From NCBI GenBank assembly GCA_024508355.1, contig JAMZEJ010000001.1:496001-560000 (forward strand): DNA of 64,000 nt, in the 5' to 3' direction. The notes beneath the pieces were generated by a model. That model saw nothing but the letters and a program-made list of their open reading frames with translations, searched no databases and was not told the DNA's origin. The DNA is from Rhizosaccharibacter radicis. GTDB taxonomy: Bacteria > Pseudomonadota > Alphaproteobacteria > Acetobacterales > Acetobacteraceae. Positions 1 to 8,625 of the stretch are shown piece after piece. The translations under genes were made by a program, and so were the position numbers. Position 1 is the stretch's first letter, and each line of letters begins with the position of its first letter.

Positions 1-1
1 G

Positions 2-1699
2 GACGACCGACGGGCGCGGGATCCGGACGCCGGCGACGCGACCATCCGCGATTCACCGACGGGTGGCCCCGGCATCCATCATTGGAAGCAGGCCACGATC
101 ACCGAACCGGGACTGGACCAGCGCGGCAGCGTGTTCTTCGCCGCCATCCAGATGACCCGGATGCCGATGGTGCTGACCGATCCGAACCAGCCGGACAACC
201 CCATCGTGTTCGCCAACCGGGCGTTCCAGGACCTCACCGGCTACGAGCAGCACGAGATCACCGGGCGCAATTGCCGCTTCCTGCAGGGGCCCGGCACCGA
301 TCGCGCCAGCGTGCGCGAGCTGCGCGATGCCATTGCCGAGCGGCGCGCGATGTCGGTGGAGCTGCTGAACTACCGCCGCGACGGCTCGACCTTCTGGAAC
401 GCGGTGTTCGTGGCGCCCGTGTATGGCACCGATGGCCAGCTGCTGTACTTCTTCGCGTCCCAGCTCGATGTGACCCGACGGCGCAGCTCCGAGCAGGCGT
501 TCCGGCAGGCGCAGAAGATGGAATCGATCGGCCAGCTCACCGCGGGCCTCGCCCACGATTTCAACAACCTGCTGCAGGTGGTCTCGGGAAGCCTGGAGAT
601 CCTGCGCGCCCGGGTCGCGGACGAGCGCCTGCTCCGGCACGTCGCCAATGCCACCGCCGCCGCCGAGCGTGGCGCCCGGTTGACGCGTCAGCTCCTGGCG
701 TTCGCGCGCAAGACCCGCCTGGAGCCGCGGGCGCTCGACATCAACGGCCTGATCAACGAGTTCGCCGAGGTGCTCGAAAGCACCGCCGGCCGCGGAGTGG
801 AGCTCCAGCTCAGCCTGCGCCGCCGGCTGCCGCCGGTGGCGGTGGATCCGGTCCACCTGGAAATGGCGCTGCTCAACGTGCTGATCAACGCGCGCGACGC
901 CACGCCGGAGGGCGGTACGATCACGATCGCCACCGGCAGCGTCGAATTGCCGGCCAACGGTCTGCCGGCCGGGCGCTACGTCACCTTGTCGGTGTCGGAC
1001 CAGGGCACGGGCATGACGCCGGAGGTCCTGGAACGGGCGGTGGAACCGTTCTTCACCACCAAGCCGACCGGCAAGGGCACCGGACTGGGCCTGGCCATGG
1101 CCCACGGTTTCGCGCAGCAGTCACTCGGGCGGCTCGAGATCGAGAGCGAACAGCGTCGGGGCACCACGGTGCGCATGTTGTTTCCCGCCGCCGAGCAGGC
1201 CGTCGTTTCCGCGCCTCCCGCCTCCCCGACCCCCGCGACCACTCCCGCCGACGCCCTGCCTGGCGGGAACGAGACCATCCTGGTGGTGGAGGACAGCGAG
1301 GACGTGCTGGCCCTGGCCCGCGAGCACCTGCATGGGCTCGGCTACACCGTGCTCACCGCGTTCAACGCCGACGAGGCGCTGCGCGTGCTGGAGGCGCCCG
1401 GATCGCCGCGCGTGGACCTGTTGTTTTCCGATCTCGTGATGCCGGGCGGCATGAACGGGCTGGCCCTCGCCGACCGGGTGCGCGGGCAGCGTCCCGGGAT
1501 CGGGGTGCTGCTGACCACGGGGTACAACGAGGATCTGGTGGCGGATGGTCCCCGCGCCACGGCGATGGACGTGCTGGGCAAGCCGTACCGCCGGATCGAA
1601 CTGGCCGACCGGGTGCGCGCTGCGCTGGATCGCCGGGACACGGACCCCGCGAACCGCACGCCGCCCCGGTCCACTGGCGGTCCGGCGCATGAGGCCTGA
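2..1699 (+). CDS. LOV-domain hybrid histidine kinase/response regulator, 5' end outside window
   Basis: Predicted cytoplasmic blue-light sensor kinase. The frame is open to the left edge and has no ATG/GTG/TTG before a GTG at 131. The residues before that GTG look like coding sequence, so the true start probably lies upstream. Numbering from the GTG: a LOV-type PAS domain at about 10-118 carries the flavin motif GRNCRFLQG with the photo-adduct cysteine at 48, flavin-contacting Asn80 and Asn90, and the signalling Gln111. A HisKA domain follows with the phospho-accepting His142 in LAHDFNN, then a HATPase with NARDA, DQGTGM and GKGTGLGL boxes. A C-terminal receiver starts near 381, with the acidic pocket at 387-388 and phospho-acceptor Asp434 in SDLVMPGG. 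Such kinases usually control a diffusible response regulator, and none is seen nearby. The hybrid nature and all catalytic residues are visible; light sensing is inferred from the family. Confidence 0.93.
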   Translation, partial: DDRRARDPDAGDATIRDSPTGGPGIHHWKQATITEPGLDQRGSVFFAAIQMTRMPMVLTDPNQPDNPIVFANRAFQDLTGYEQHEITGRNCRFLQGPGTDRASVRELRDAIAERRAMSVELLNYRRDGSTFWNAVFVAPVYGTDGQLLYFFASQLDVTRRRSSEQAFRQAQKMESIGQLTAGLAHDFNNLLQVVSGSLEILRARVADERLLRHVANATAAAERGARLTRQLLAFARKTRLEPRALDINGLINEFAEVLESTAGRGVELQLSLRRRLPPVAVDPVHLEMALLNVLINARDATPEGGTITIATGSVELPANGLPAGRYVTLSVSDQGTGMTPEVLERAVEPFFTTKPTGKGTGLGLAMAHGFAQQSLGRLEIESEQRRGTTVRMLFPAAEQAVVSAPPASPTPATTPADALPGGNETILVVEDSEDVLALAREHLHGLGYTVLTAFNADEALRVLEAPGSPRVDLLFSDLVMPGGMNGLALADRVRGQRPGIGVLLTTGYNEDLVADGPRATAMDVLGKPYRRIELADRVRAALDRRDTDPANRTPPRSTGGPAHEA

Positions 1700-1732
1700 A
1701 GTCGCATGAGGCCTGAGGCGCACGAGACCTGA
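1687..1732 (+). repeat. three 13-bp tandem-like copies at the kinase 3' end
   Basis: The 13-mer GCATGAGGCCTGA occurs at 1687-1699 and 1704-1716. A third copy with two changes (GCACGAGACCTGA) lies at 1720-1732. The spacing is 17 and 16 bases. The first copy contains the kinase stop codon. It looks like a local replication-slippage duplication; no function is suggested. Confidence 0.6.
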
Positions 1733-1891
1733 GCCGCCCGCGGTCGGTGGGTCCGCCGGCCGGGGGTGATCCGCCGCCCACAGCGGCTCCGCGCTTGGAC
1801 GAGGCGGTCGCCCGGAACGTGGCGATCGCGCCCCGCCCGGCCCGAGGCACCGTCTCCTGTTTCAACCGCTCCAGGGCTGGCGGCGCGGCTG

Positions 1892-2914
1892 CTAGTGCCA
1901 GCCCTCGATCACCACCTTGCCCCGGGTGCGGCCGCTTTCCAGGGCGGCATGCGCCCGGCGCAGCGTGTCCGCGCCGATCGGCGACAGACGCTCGCCCAGC
2001 GTGGTGCGCAGGCGGCCGCCATCCACCATGGCGGCGACGCTGTCGAGCAGCTTGTTCTGTTCGGCGAGGTCGGCGGTCTCGAACAGCGCGCGGGTGAACA
2101 TCAGCTCCCAGTGCACCGACACCGATTTCAGCTTGAACGGCATCACGTCGAAGCTGGCAGGATCGTCGATCAGCGCCAGACGGCCCTGCGGAGCGATCAG
2201 GGCGGCGATGTCGGACACGTAGCGATCGGTATGGGTGGTGGAGAACACCACGCCCGGCGCGCCGATCCCGAGCGCTTCCACCTGTGCGGCCAGCGGCTGC
2301 GAGTGGTCGATCACGTGATGCGCGCCCATTTCCCGGCACCAGTCCGCAGTTTCGGGCCGCGACGCGGTGGCGATCACGGCGAGGTCCGAAAGCTCGCGTG
2401 CCAGCTGGATGGCGATGGAGCCGACCCCGCCCGCGCCGCCGATGATCAGGATGGCGGATGCCGCGCCCGGCACCGGCCGGCGGATGTCCAGGCGGTCGAA
2501 CAAGGCTTCCCAGGCGGTGATCGCGGTGAGAGGCAACGCCGCGGCTTCCGCCCAGTCCAGGCTCGCGGGCTTGCGGCCCACGATGCGCTCGTCCACCAGC
2601 TGGAACTCGCTGTTGCTGCCGGGGCGGTTCAGGCTGCCGGCATAGAACACCTCGTCGCCCGGCCGGAACAAGGTGGCCTCCGGACCCGCGGCGCGCACGA
2701 TGCCGCTCGCGTCCCAGCCGAGCACGCGCCAATCGTCCGGACCGGGGATCAGGCCCCGGCGCACCTTGGTGTCCACCGGGTTGACCGACACCGCGCGCAC
2801 CTCGACCAGCAGGTCGCGGCCACCGGCCTCGGGGGTGGGAACGTCGCGTTCCACCAGCGCGTCGGGACGGTCGATCGGGCCGGGAGTCCGGAAGGCGATG
2901 CTGCGCATGATCAT
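1892..2914 (-). CDS. zinc-type alcohol dehydrogenase-like / quinone oxidoreductase family protein
   Basis: A 340-residue medium-chain dehydrogenase/reductase of the NAD(P)H:quinone-oxidoreductase type. It has an N-terminal GroES-like domain (residues about 30-125, with SVNPVDTKVRRG and GWDASG) and a Rossmann domain with the nucleotide loop IIGGAGGVGSIAIQLA. Catalytic zinc ligands are absent, as expected for the quinone-reductase branch. It probably reduces a quinone or enone with NADPH in the cytoplasm. The start was placed at the ATG ending at 2914, which follows AGGAG; an ATG two codons later is equally possible. It is transcribed divergently from an HxlR regulator 93 bp away, a common arrangement in which the regulator senses an electrophile or quinone and represses the reductase. 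The substrate is unknown. Confidence 0.88.
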   Translation of the reverse strand: MIMRSIAFRTPGPIDRPDALVERDVPTPEAGGRDLLVEVRAVSVNPVDTKVRRGLIPGPDDWRVLGWDASGIVRAAGPEATLFRPGDEVFYAGSLNRPGSNSEFQLVDERIVGRKPASLDWAEAAALPLTAITAWEALFDRLDIRRPVPGAASAILIIGGAGGVGSIAIQLARELSDLAVIATASRPETADWCREMGAHHVIDHSQPLAAQVEALGIGAPGVVFSTTHTDRYVSDIAALIAPQGRLALIDDPASFDVMPFKLKSVSVHWELMFTRALFETADLAEQNKLLDSVAAMVDGGRLRTTLGERLSPIGADTLRRAHAALESGRTRGKVVIEGWH

Positions 2915-3007
2915 GGCGCTCCTGTTGTCCACGCCGAAGGATGGCGCTTCCTCCCACCCGGGCCTATACGCACAAGGATCGCCAATAGTGCCGGAAAGGA
3001 TACCGTC

Positions 3008-3367
3008 GTGAGCAAGCTGCGCCATTCCCGCCTCGACTGCACGCCGGGCTGCATGGTGGAAGCGACGCTGGCGCTGATCGACGGCAAGTGGAAGGGCGTG
3101 ATCCTGTCGCACCTGCTGGAAGGAACGCTGAGGTTCAGCGAGCTGCGGCGGCGCATGCCAGGCGTCACCCAGCGCATGCTCACCAACCAGCTGCGGGAGC
3201 TGGAAGCGGACGGGCTGATCGATCGGACGATCCATGCCCAGGTGCCGCCCCGGGTCGATTACAGCCTGACCGAACGCGGCCACAGCCTCCGGGAAGTGCT
3301 GGACGCGCTTCGGCTCTGGGGCGAGATCCATATCGGCCTGTTCGCCCAGCCCAAAGCTGCCGCTTGA
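3008..3367 (+). CDS. HxlR-family winged-helix transcriptional regulator
   Basis: A 119-residue DNA-binding protein of the HxlR/MarR-like winged-helix group. It shows the family core: an N-terminal Cys-containing segment (DCTPGCMVEATLALIDGKWK), a recognition helix region with FSELRRRMPGVTQRMLTNQL, and the wing RVDYSLTERG. The GTG start is preceded by GGAAAGGA at good spacing, and the gene begins 93 bp from the divergent quinone-reductase-like gene, which it most likely regulates. Several family members sense aldehydes or quinones through a conserved cysteine; the two N-terminal cysteines could do this, which is inference. It ends 92 bp before the convergent DUF3443-like gene. Confidence 0.9.
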   Translation: MSKLRHSRLDCTPGCMVEATLALIDGKWKGVILSHLLEGTLRFSELRRRMPGVTQRMLTNQLRELEADGLIDRTIHAQVPPRVDYSLTERGHSLREVLDALRLWGEIHIGLFAQPKAAA

Positions 3368-3459
3368 CCGGCCCCTGACCGACCCGTGCCTGACCGACCG
3401 GCGACCTTTCCCGCGGTCTTCCCCGGGAAGGTTCCCGGTTCCGGCGCCGCGCTCCGGGT

Positions 3460-4617
3460 TCAGGAGCCGCCCCGGGGTCCCACCACATACAGCGGCCCCA
3501 CCAGGTCGGGCCGCCCCGGCACGGTTTCCCCGGCGAACAACAGCCCGACGCGGCGTCCGATGAAGAACGGGAAGCCCCACACGAACAGGTCGGGCCGCCG
3601 CGCCACCGATACGGCGCCGGCGAACACGCCGTGCTCCCCCGGGCGGGGAAACTCGCCTACCAGGAACGGGATCACGGTGCGGCTGCCGTCGGCGCCCACC
3701 ACCGTCGCGCTCGTGCGGACGGCGGGCCGGAGGCAAACGCTCGCATGGCCGCCGGGGCAGATCGGCAGACGATCGTCCGGCACGATCAGGGACTGGGTGC
3801 CGCTGTCGAAATAGCTGTCGGTGGCGGTGCGGCCGGCATACTCGGTGGATACCCGGCCGCGCGCGGACAAGCGGATGATGCTCGCGCCGCCGAAGCCGTT
3901 GTCGCGATTGGTGCCCAGCCCGAACAACAGCCGGCCTTCCACCCGCGCTTCGCCGTGATGCGCCGGCATCGGCATGTCCAGCATCACACCGTTATTGTCC
4001 GTGCCGAAACGCCGCAACGGCTGCGGCAGCTGGAGGAACAACGGCACCGGTCCCGGATACGGCGCGCAAGCGGCGCCGGCGCAGGCGAGATAGCCGGGAT
4101 GGGCCTCGCTTTGCACGCAGTTCCCGCCGCAATCCGTGGCGTGCAGCCCGATGCCCAGCGTGCCGTTGGAGGTGGGATGGCCGCCGCCCGGACAGGACCC
4201 GGGCCTCGGCAGTTCGTCGCCCACCACCTGCACGGGGATGTCGCGCGCGATCAGGCCGCCCATGCGCACATCCGCCCGATGCAGGGCTCCCCAGGCCGCG
4301 GCGCCAACGAACCGCAGACATTCCGCCACCACCTGTCCGCTTCCATTCCGGGCGAGCGGCAGATCCAGCCCGTCCGGCACCGCATGCGCCTGCAGCCGCA
4401 GCCCGACCGAGCCCGTATCCACCATGATGTGGGGGATGGTGACGCATCGCTCGCTGCCCGGCGAGCAGACCGTGACGCTGACGGTGAGCCGGTTGAAGCC
4501 GCTGTTCGGCGTTTCCGCCACCAGCGGCACGGACGCGGGAACGGCCGCGAGCCCGCCGTACAGGGGCCAGAAGGCGAGGATGGCCAGCAGGGGAAGAAGC
4601 AGCTTCGGTGTGCGCAT
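3460..4617 (-). CDS. secreted DUF3443-like protein with DTGS motif
   Basis: A 385-residue exported protein. Residues 1-24 form a signal peptide: basic MRTPK, then a hydrophobic Leu/Ala stretch ending near VPAS. The mature part starts with a strand pattern (RLTVSVTVC) and then the motif IPHIMVDTGSVGLRL. DTGS is the active-site signature of pepsin/retropepsin-type aspartic proteases and is characteristic of the DUF3443 family as I remember it. A second aspartate lies in ATDSYFDSGTQSLIV, so a two-lobed aspartyl-protease-like fold is plausible but unproven. It has numerous cysteines (CPGGH, CGGNC, CAGAAC), consistent with periplasmic disulfides. It stands alone on the minus strand. Function unknown; protease activity is only a hypothesis. 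Confidence 0.8.
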   Translation of the reverse strand: MRTPKLLLPLLAILAFWPLYGGLAAVPASVPLVAETPNSGFNRLTVSVTVCSPGSERCVTIPHIMVDTGSVGLRLQAHAVPDGLDLPLARNGSGQVVAECLRFVGAAAWGALHRADVRMGGLIARDIPVQVVGDELPRPGSCPGGGHPTSNGTLGIGLHATDCGGNCVQSEAHPGYLACAGAACAPYPGPVPLFLQLPQPLRRFGTDNNGVMLDMPMPAHHGEARVEGRLLFGLGTNRDNGFGGASIIRLSARGRVSTEYAGRTATDSYFDSGTQSLIVPDDRLPICPGGHASVCLRPAVRTSATVVGADGSRTVIPFLVGEFPRPGEHGVFAGAVSVARRPDLFVWGFPFFIGRRVGLLFAGETVPGRPDLVGPLYVVGPRGGS

Positions 4618-4782
4618 CGGGCGATCATGCACCGGTTCTGTTAACCGTCCCTGAGCGTCCCGCGCTCGCACGGCGACCGGCGGATGCACAGGGACGGCAA
4701 GTCATCGTTTCCCATCCGGTGGCTGCGCCGCCGGCCCGGGTGCCGTATGCACCGGAGGCTCGTGCCCCAGGAGATCCGCGCC

Positions 4783-5820
4783 TTGTCCGATAGCCTCCAA
4801 CTCGGTCTCGACACGTTCGGCGACATCACCGCCGACGAGGCCGGGGTCCTGCTGCCGCCGGCGCAGGTGATCCGCAACCTGGTGGCCGAGGCGGCGCTCG
4901 CGGACGAGGTCGGCGTCGACGTGTTCGCGCTCGGCGAGCACCACCGCGACGATTTCGCGGTGTCCGCGCCGGAGGTCGTGCTGGCCGCCGCCGCCGCGCG
5001 CACCCGTCGCATCGTGCTGGGATCCGCGGTGACCGTGCTGTCCTCCGACGATCCGATCCGGGTGTTCCAGCGCTTCTCCACCCTCGACGCGCTGGCTCCC
5101 GGCCGCGCGGAGATCGTGCTCGGGCGCGGCTCGTTCACCGAATCCTTCCCGTTGTTCGGCCATGACCTGGCCGACTACGAACGGCTCTTCGAGGAGAAGC
5201 TCGCGATTCTGGCGCAGCTGGCGAGAACCGGCGAGGTGACCTGGAAAGGCACCGTGCGGCCCCCGCTGGATCGTCAGCGCGTGTTTCCCCCGGTGGCGGG
5301 CGGGCAGCTGCCTTGCTGGATCGGGGTGGGCGGCTCGCCCCGATCCGTGTTGCGGGCGGTGCAGTATCGCATGCCGCTGATGCTGGCGATCATCGGCGGC
5401 GATCCCGCGCGTTTCGTGCCCTTCGCCGATCTTTTCCGCCGGGGACTCGACGAGGACGGCGCGGCGATGCTGCCGGTCGGGGTGCATTCGCCGGGCTTCG
5501 TGGCCGAAACCGACGAGGAAGCCCGGGAGATGTTCTGGCCGTCCTACAAGCGCATGCACGATCGCATCGGGGCCGAACGGGGCTGGCCCCCGCTGCAGCG
5601 ATCGGCCTTCGAGCGCGAAATCGCCGAAGGATCGCTGTATCTGGGGTCGCCGGACACGGTGGCGCGCAAGATCGCGCGCACCGTCAGCACGTTGGGGCTC
5701 GCGCGGTTCGACCTGAAATACAGCGCCGGGCCGCTCGATCACGAGGCGCTGCTGCGCTGCATCGCCCTGTACGGGCGGGAGGTGATCCCCAGGGTGCGCG
5801 ACCTGCTCGCGACCGCCTGA
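4783..5820 (+). CDS. LLM-class flavin-dependent oxidoreductase (luciferase-like)
   Basis: About 345 residues of the bacterial luciferase-like monooxygenase TIM-barrel family, which uses FMNH2 supplied by a reductase. The family pattern is clear: an LQLGLDTFGD first strand, the ADEVGVDVFALGEHH segment, SAVTVLSSDDPIRVFQ, the phosphate-binding GRAEIVLGRGSF, and the C-terminal GSPDTVARKI. It most resembles the LLM subgroup typified by Agrobacterium Atu2307. I chose the TTG at 4783 because AGGAG lies nine bases upstream and the protein then starts at the first barrel strand. The frame continues upstream to an ATG at 4684, which would add 33 unconserved residues. Its substrate cannot be told from sequence, and it has no obvious operon partner. 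Confidence 0.88.
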   Translation: MSDSLQLGLDTFGDITADEAGVLLPPAQVIRNLVAEAALADEVGVDVFALGEHHRDDFAVSAPEVVLAAAAARTRRIVLGSAVTVLSSDDPIRVFQRFSTLDALAPGRAEIVLGRGSFTESFPLFGHDLADYERLFEEKLAILAQLARTGEVTWKGTVRPPLDRQRVFPPVAGGQLPCWIGVGGSPRSVLRAVQYRMPLMLAIIGGDPARFVPFADLFRRGLDEDGAAMLPVGVHSPGFVAETDEEAREMFWPSYKRMHDRIGAERGWPPLQRSAFEREIAEGSLYLGSPDTVARKIARTVSTLGLARFDLKYSAGPLDHEALLRCIALYGREVIPRVRDLLATA

Positions 5821-5889
5821 GGGAACGGGAACAGCTGGGCGCGTCCCCCTTCGGCATCCTCGCGCGGCAGAGGGGCCGGGCGCCCGCTC

Positions 5890-6594
5890 TCAGCTCCGGG
5901 CGGTGGAGGGACCGCCCGCGATCCGGTGGCGGAACGGGCGGACGACGCGGTAGGCGAGCAGCACCGCGACGATGGTGCCGTACAGCACCGGCTGCGGCGG
6001 CCAGCTCTTCACCGACATGATGAAGTGCCAGGCCGCCAGCGCCGCGGCGAGATAGGCCAGCCGGTGCAGCCGCACCCAGTTCCGCTTCAGCCGCCGGATG
6101 GAGAAGCGGTTGGAGGTGCAGGCGAGCACGAGCAGCAGCACGAACGTTGCCATGCCGATGATCAGGAACGGCCGCTTGGTGATGTCCTGGAGGATAACGT
6201 GCCAGCGCAGGCCGCGATCCAGGATCGCATACACCAGCAGATGCATCAGCGCGTACCAGAAGGCGAGCAGCCCGAGCGCCCGCCGGAACCGCAGCAGGTT
6301 GATCCGCGCCAGGTCCCGGACCGGCGTGACCAGCAGCGCCAGGATCACGAAGCGTAACGCCCACAGCCCCAGCACGTGCTCGAAGGTGCGCACGGGGTCG
6401 GCGCCCAGATGGTTGGTGGCGCCGAGAAAGAAGAACCACCCCGCCGGCACGAAGCCCGCGACATACAGCGCCGGCAGCCACCACCGGCTCGCGAAAAGGC
6501 CGCCGGACCGCCCGCGTTTCGCAGCCTTCGCCACGCCGCCGCGCGAAACGCCTCCGGGGATGCCGGCGTCCGGCCCGGCGGGGTGGGTGGTCAC
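5890..6594 (-). CDS. msrQ: MsrQ, heme-binding membrane subunit of MsrPQ
   Basis: About 234 residues with six predicted membrane helices after a basic N-terminal tail. It belongs to the ferric-reductase-like YedZ/MsrQ family, which carries heme b and flavin and passes respiratory-chain electrons to periplasmic MsrP for repair of oxidised methionines. Conserved histidines are visible in helices (FWYALMHLLVYA, LHRLAYLAAALAAWHF). The GTG start at 6594 lies one base after the msrP stop, with GGAAGAA as ribosome site, so the two are translated together. The N-terminal roughly 35 residues before SRWWLPALYV are longer than usual. Confidence 0.93.
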   Translation of the reverse strand: MTTHPAGPDAGIPGGVSRGGVAKAAKRGRSGGLFASRWWLPALYVAGFVPAGWFFFLGATNHLGADPVRTFEHVLGLWALRFVILALLVTPVRDLARINLLRFRRALGLLAFWYALMHLLVYAILDRGLRWHVILQDITKRPFLIIGMATFVLLLVLACTSNRFSIRRLKRNWVRLHRLAYLAAALAAWHFIMSVKSWPPQPVLYGTIVAVLLAYRVVRPFRHRIAGGPSTARS

Positions 6595-6595
6595 G

Positions 6596-7549
6596 TCAGA
6601 AGTTCTTCCGCAGGTCCATGCCCTTGTAGAGGGAGGCCACCTGCTCGCCATAGCCGTTGAACATCTGCGTGTCCCGCCGTCCCTCGCCGCCGAAGAAGCC
6701 GCCTCCACCGCCGATCACCCGCTCGCTGGCCTGACTCCAGCGCGGATGGTCCACCTCCGGATTCACGTTGGCGAAGAAGCCGTACTCGTTGGCGGCGAGC
6801 TTGTTCCAGGTGGTGGGCGGCATCTCGCCGACCAGGCTGATGCGCACGATCGACTTGATGCCCTTGAAGCCGTACTTCCACGGCACCACCAGCCGGATCG
6901 GTGCGCCGTTCTGGTTGGGCAGGGTTTCGCCGTAGAGCCCCATCGCCAGGATCGCCAGCGGATGCATGGCCTCGTCCATCCGCAACCCTTCCACGTAGGG
7001 CCAGTCGATGGTCTGCAGGAAGCCGCGCTGGCCGGGCATCTCGGCCGGACGAACCACGGACGTGAAGGCCACGTATTTGGCGGCCGCCTGCGGGTCCACC
7101 TGCTTCAGCAGCGCGGCGAGAGGAAAACCGATCCAGGGGATCACCATCGACCACGCTTCGACGCAGCGCATGCGATAGATGCGCTCCTCCAGCGGCATGG
7201 TCCGCAGCAGCTCGCCGACGTCGATGGTGCGCGGCTTGTTCACCAGCCCGTCCACCGTCACCGTCCAGGGCATCGGTTTGAAGCTGCCCGAGTTGGCGGC
7301 CGGATCGCCCTTGTCGGTGCCGAACTCGTAGAAGTTGTTGTAGTGCGTCACGTCCTCGAGCGGCGTCTGCTTCGCGTCCGTCGACAACGGGCTGGGCTTG
7401 CCGCTGAGCGTGGCCGCCCGGGAGGAACGGGGCAGCATCGCCGTTGCGGCCGCCATACCCGCCCCCGCCAGCAGGTGCCGCCTGGCCAGAAAGCAAGCGC
7501 GGGGCGTGATCTCCGACGGCGCCGGCTGCGGATAGCGGAAGGGCTGCAT
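6596..7549 (-). CDS. msrP: MsrP, periplasmic methionine sulfoxide reductase, Mo-cofactor subunit
   Basis: A 317-residue member of the sulfite-oxidase-fold molybdopterin family. Residues 20-40 carry a twin-arginine export signal (LARRHLLAG, then an Ala-rich hydrophobic stretch). The Mo-ligating cysteine is Cys129 in [11 protein letters not shown]. Further family motifs are [26 protein letters not shown] and the C-terminal [19 protein letters not shown]. It reduces both epimers of protein-bound methionine sulfoxide in the periplasm. The ATG at 7549 is preceded by AGGA eight bases away; an ATG three codons upstream lacks a good site. It is the first gene of a two-gene operon with msrQ. Confidence 0.95.
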   Translation of the reverse strand: MQPFRYPQPAPSEITPRACFLARRHLLAGAGMAAATAMLPRSSRAATLSGKPSPLSTDAKQTPLEDVTHYNNFYEFGTDKGDPAANSGSFKPMPWTVTVDGLVNKPRTIDVGELLRTMPLEERIYRMRCVEAWSMVIPWIGFPLAALLKQVDPQAAAKYVAFTSVVRPAEMPGQRGFLQTIDWPYVEGLRMDEAMHPLAILAMGLYGETLPNQNGAPIRLVVPWKYGFKGIKSIVRISLVGEMPPTTWNKLAANEYGFFANVNPEVDHPRWSQASERVIGGGGGFFGGEGRRDTQMFNGYGEQVASLYKGMDLRKNF

Positions 7550-7721
7550 GAGGTGCATCCTGTTCTGAAGCGGTCCCGGGGGCGGCGCCCGCCTCGACGG
7601 CGGGCATCCGGGCACGGGACCGCCCGACAGGTGCCCCGACGATGGGCGCAGCATATGGGAACGCGTCCGCCGAAAGAAATGCCCCCGCCCGGCCGCCGAT
7701 CCCGCATGAAGGAATGCTCAC

Positions 7722-8513
7722 ATGACCGATACCCGTGACGCCGAAACCTCCCGGCGGCGGATCGCCTGGATCACCGGGGCCGGCAGCGGCATCGGTGAGG
7801 CGGCGGCGGGGGCGCTGGCGGAAGCCGGCTTCGCCGTGGTGCTGACCGGACGGCGCGCGGACGCCCTGGAAACGGTGGCGGGCCGGATACGCGCCGGCGG
7901 CGGCGAAGCGCTGGTGCAGCCGGGCGACGTGACCCGGGCCGAGGATCTGTCCCGCGCCGCGTCGACGATCCGCGACCGGTTCGGCCGGCTCGATCTGATG
8001 GTGAACAACGCCGGCACCAACATCGCCGATCGCTCCTTCGCCGCCCTGACCCCGGCCGGCGCCGCCCAGCTGATCGACACCAACCTGCTGAGCGGCTTTC
8101 TCGGCGTGTCCGCCGCCCTGCCGCTGATGCGCGAGGCCGGGGGAGGCTTGTTCATCCACATCGCGAGCTGGGCCGGACGGCATCCCTCGCCGGTGTCGGG
8201 TGCCGCCTACTCGGCTGCCAAGCAGGGCATGATCATGATGAGCCACCTCCTCAATGAGGAGGAATGCGTCAACAACATCCGGTCCTGCGTGATCTGCCCG
8301 GCCGAGGTCGCCACCCCGATCCTCGATCGTCGTCCCCGGCCGGTATCGGCCGAGCAGCGCGGCCGGATGCTGCAGCCGGCCGATCTCGGCGACCTGGTGC
8401 GCTTCATCGCCGCCCAGCCGCCGCATGTGTGCGTCAACGAGGTGGTGATCTCCCCCACGTGGAACAGGATGTTCGCGGCCGTGGCGGACGCGGAACGGAC
8501 GGGATCGGGCTGA
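7722..8513 (+). CDS. short-chain dehydrogenase/reductase
   Basis: A 263-residue classical SDR with the cofactor loop GAGSGIG (residues 19-25), NNAG, a catalytic Ser in IASWAG and the YSAAK motif. Residues GRRADALE after beta-2 suggest NADP preference. It starts 172 bp from the divergent msrP, with AAGGAATG upstream of the ATG. The substrate cannot be inferred. C-terminal PPHVCVNEVVISPTWNR is typical of a group of SDRs acting on small alcohols or keto-acids. It is probably a single-gene transcript. Confidence 0.9.
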   Translation: MTDTRDAETSRRRIAWITGAGSGIGEAAAGALAEAGFAVVLTGRRADALETVAGRIRAGGGEALVQPGDVTRAEDLSRAASTIRDRFGRLDLMVNNAGTNIADRSFAALTPAGAAQLIDTNLLSGFLGVSAALPLMREAGGGLFIHIASWAGRHPSPVSGAAYSAAKQGMIMMSHLLNEEECVNNIRSCVICPAEVATPILDRRPRPVSAEQRGRMLQPADLGDLVRFIAAQPPHVCVNEVVISPTWNRMFAAVADAERTGSG

Positions 8514-8625
8514 TCGCCCCGCCCCGGCGGCCCGATAGCCGTTGAGCACCGGGAGGATCCCCGCTAACGTTCCGATAACGATATGACGGGGCCGCGCCCG
8601 AACGGCTCCCCGGGGGGACGATCCG

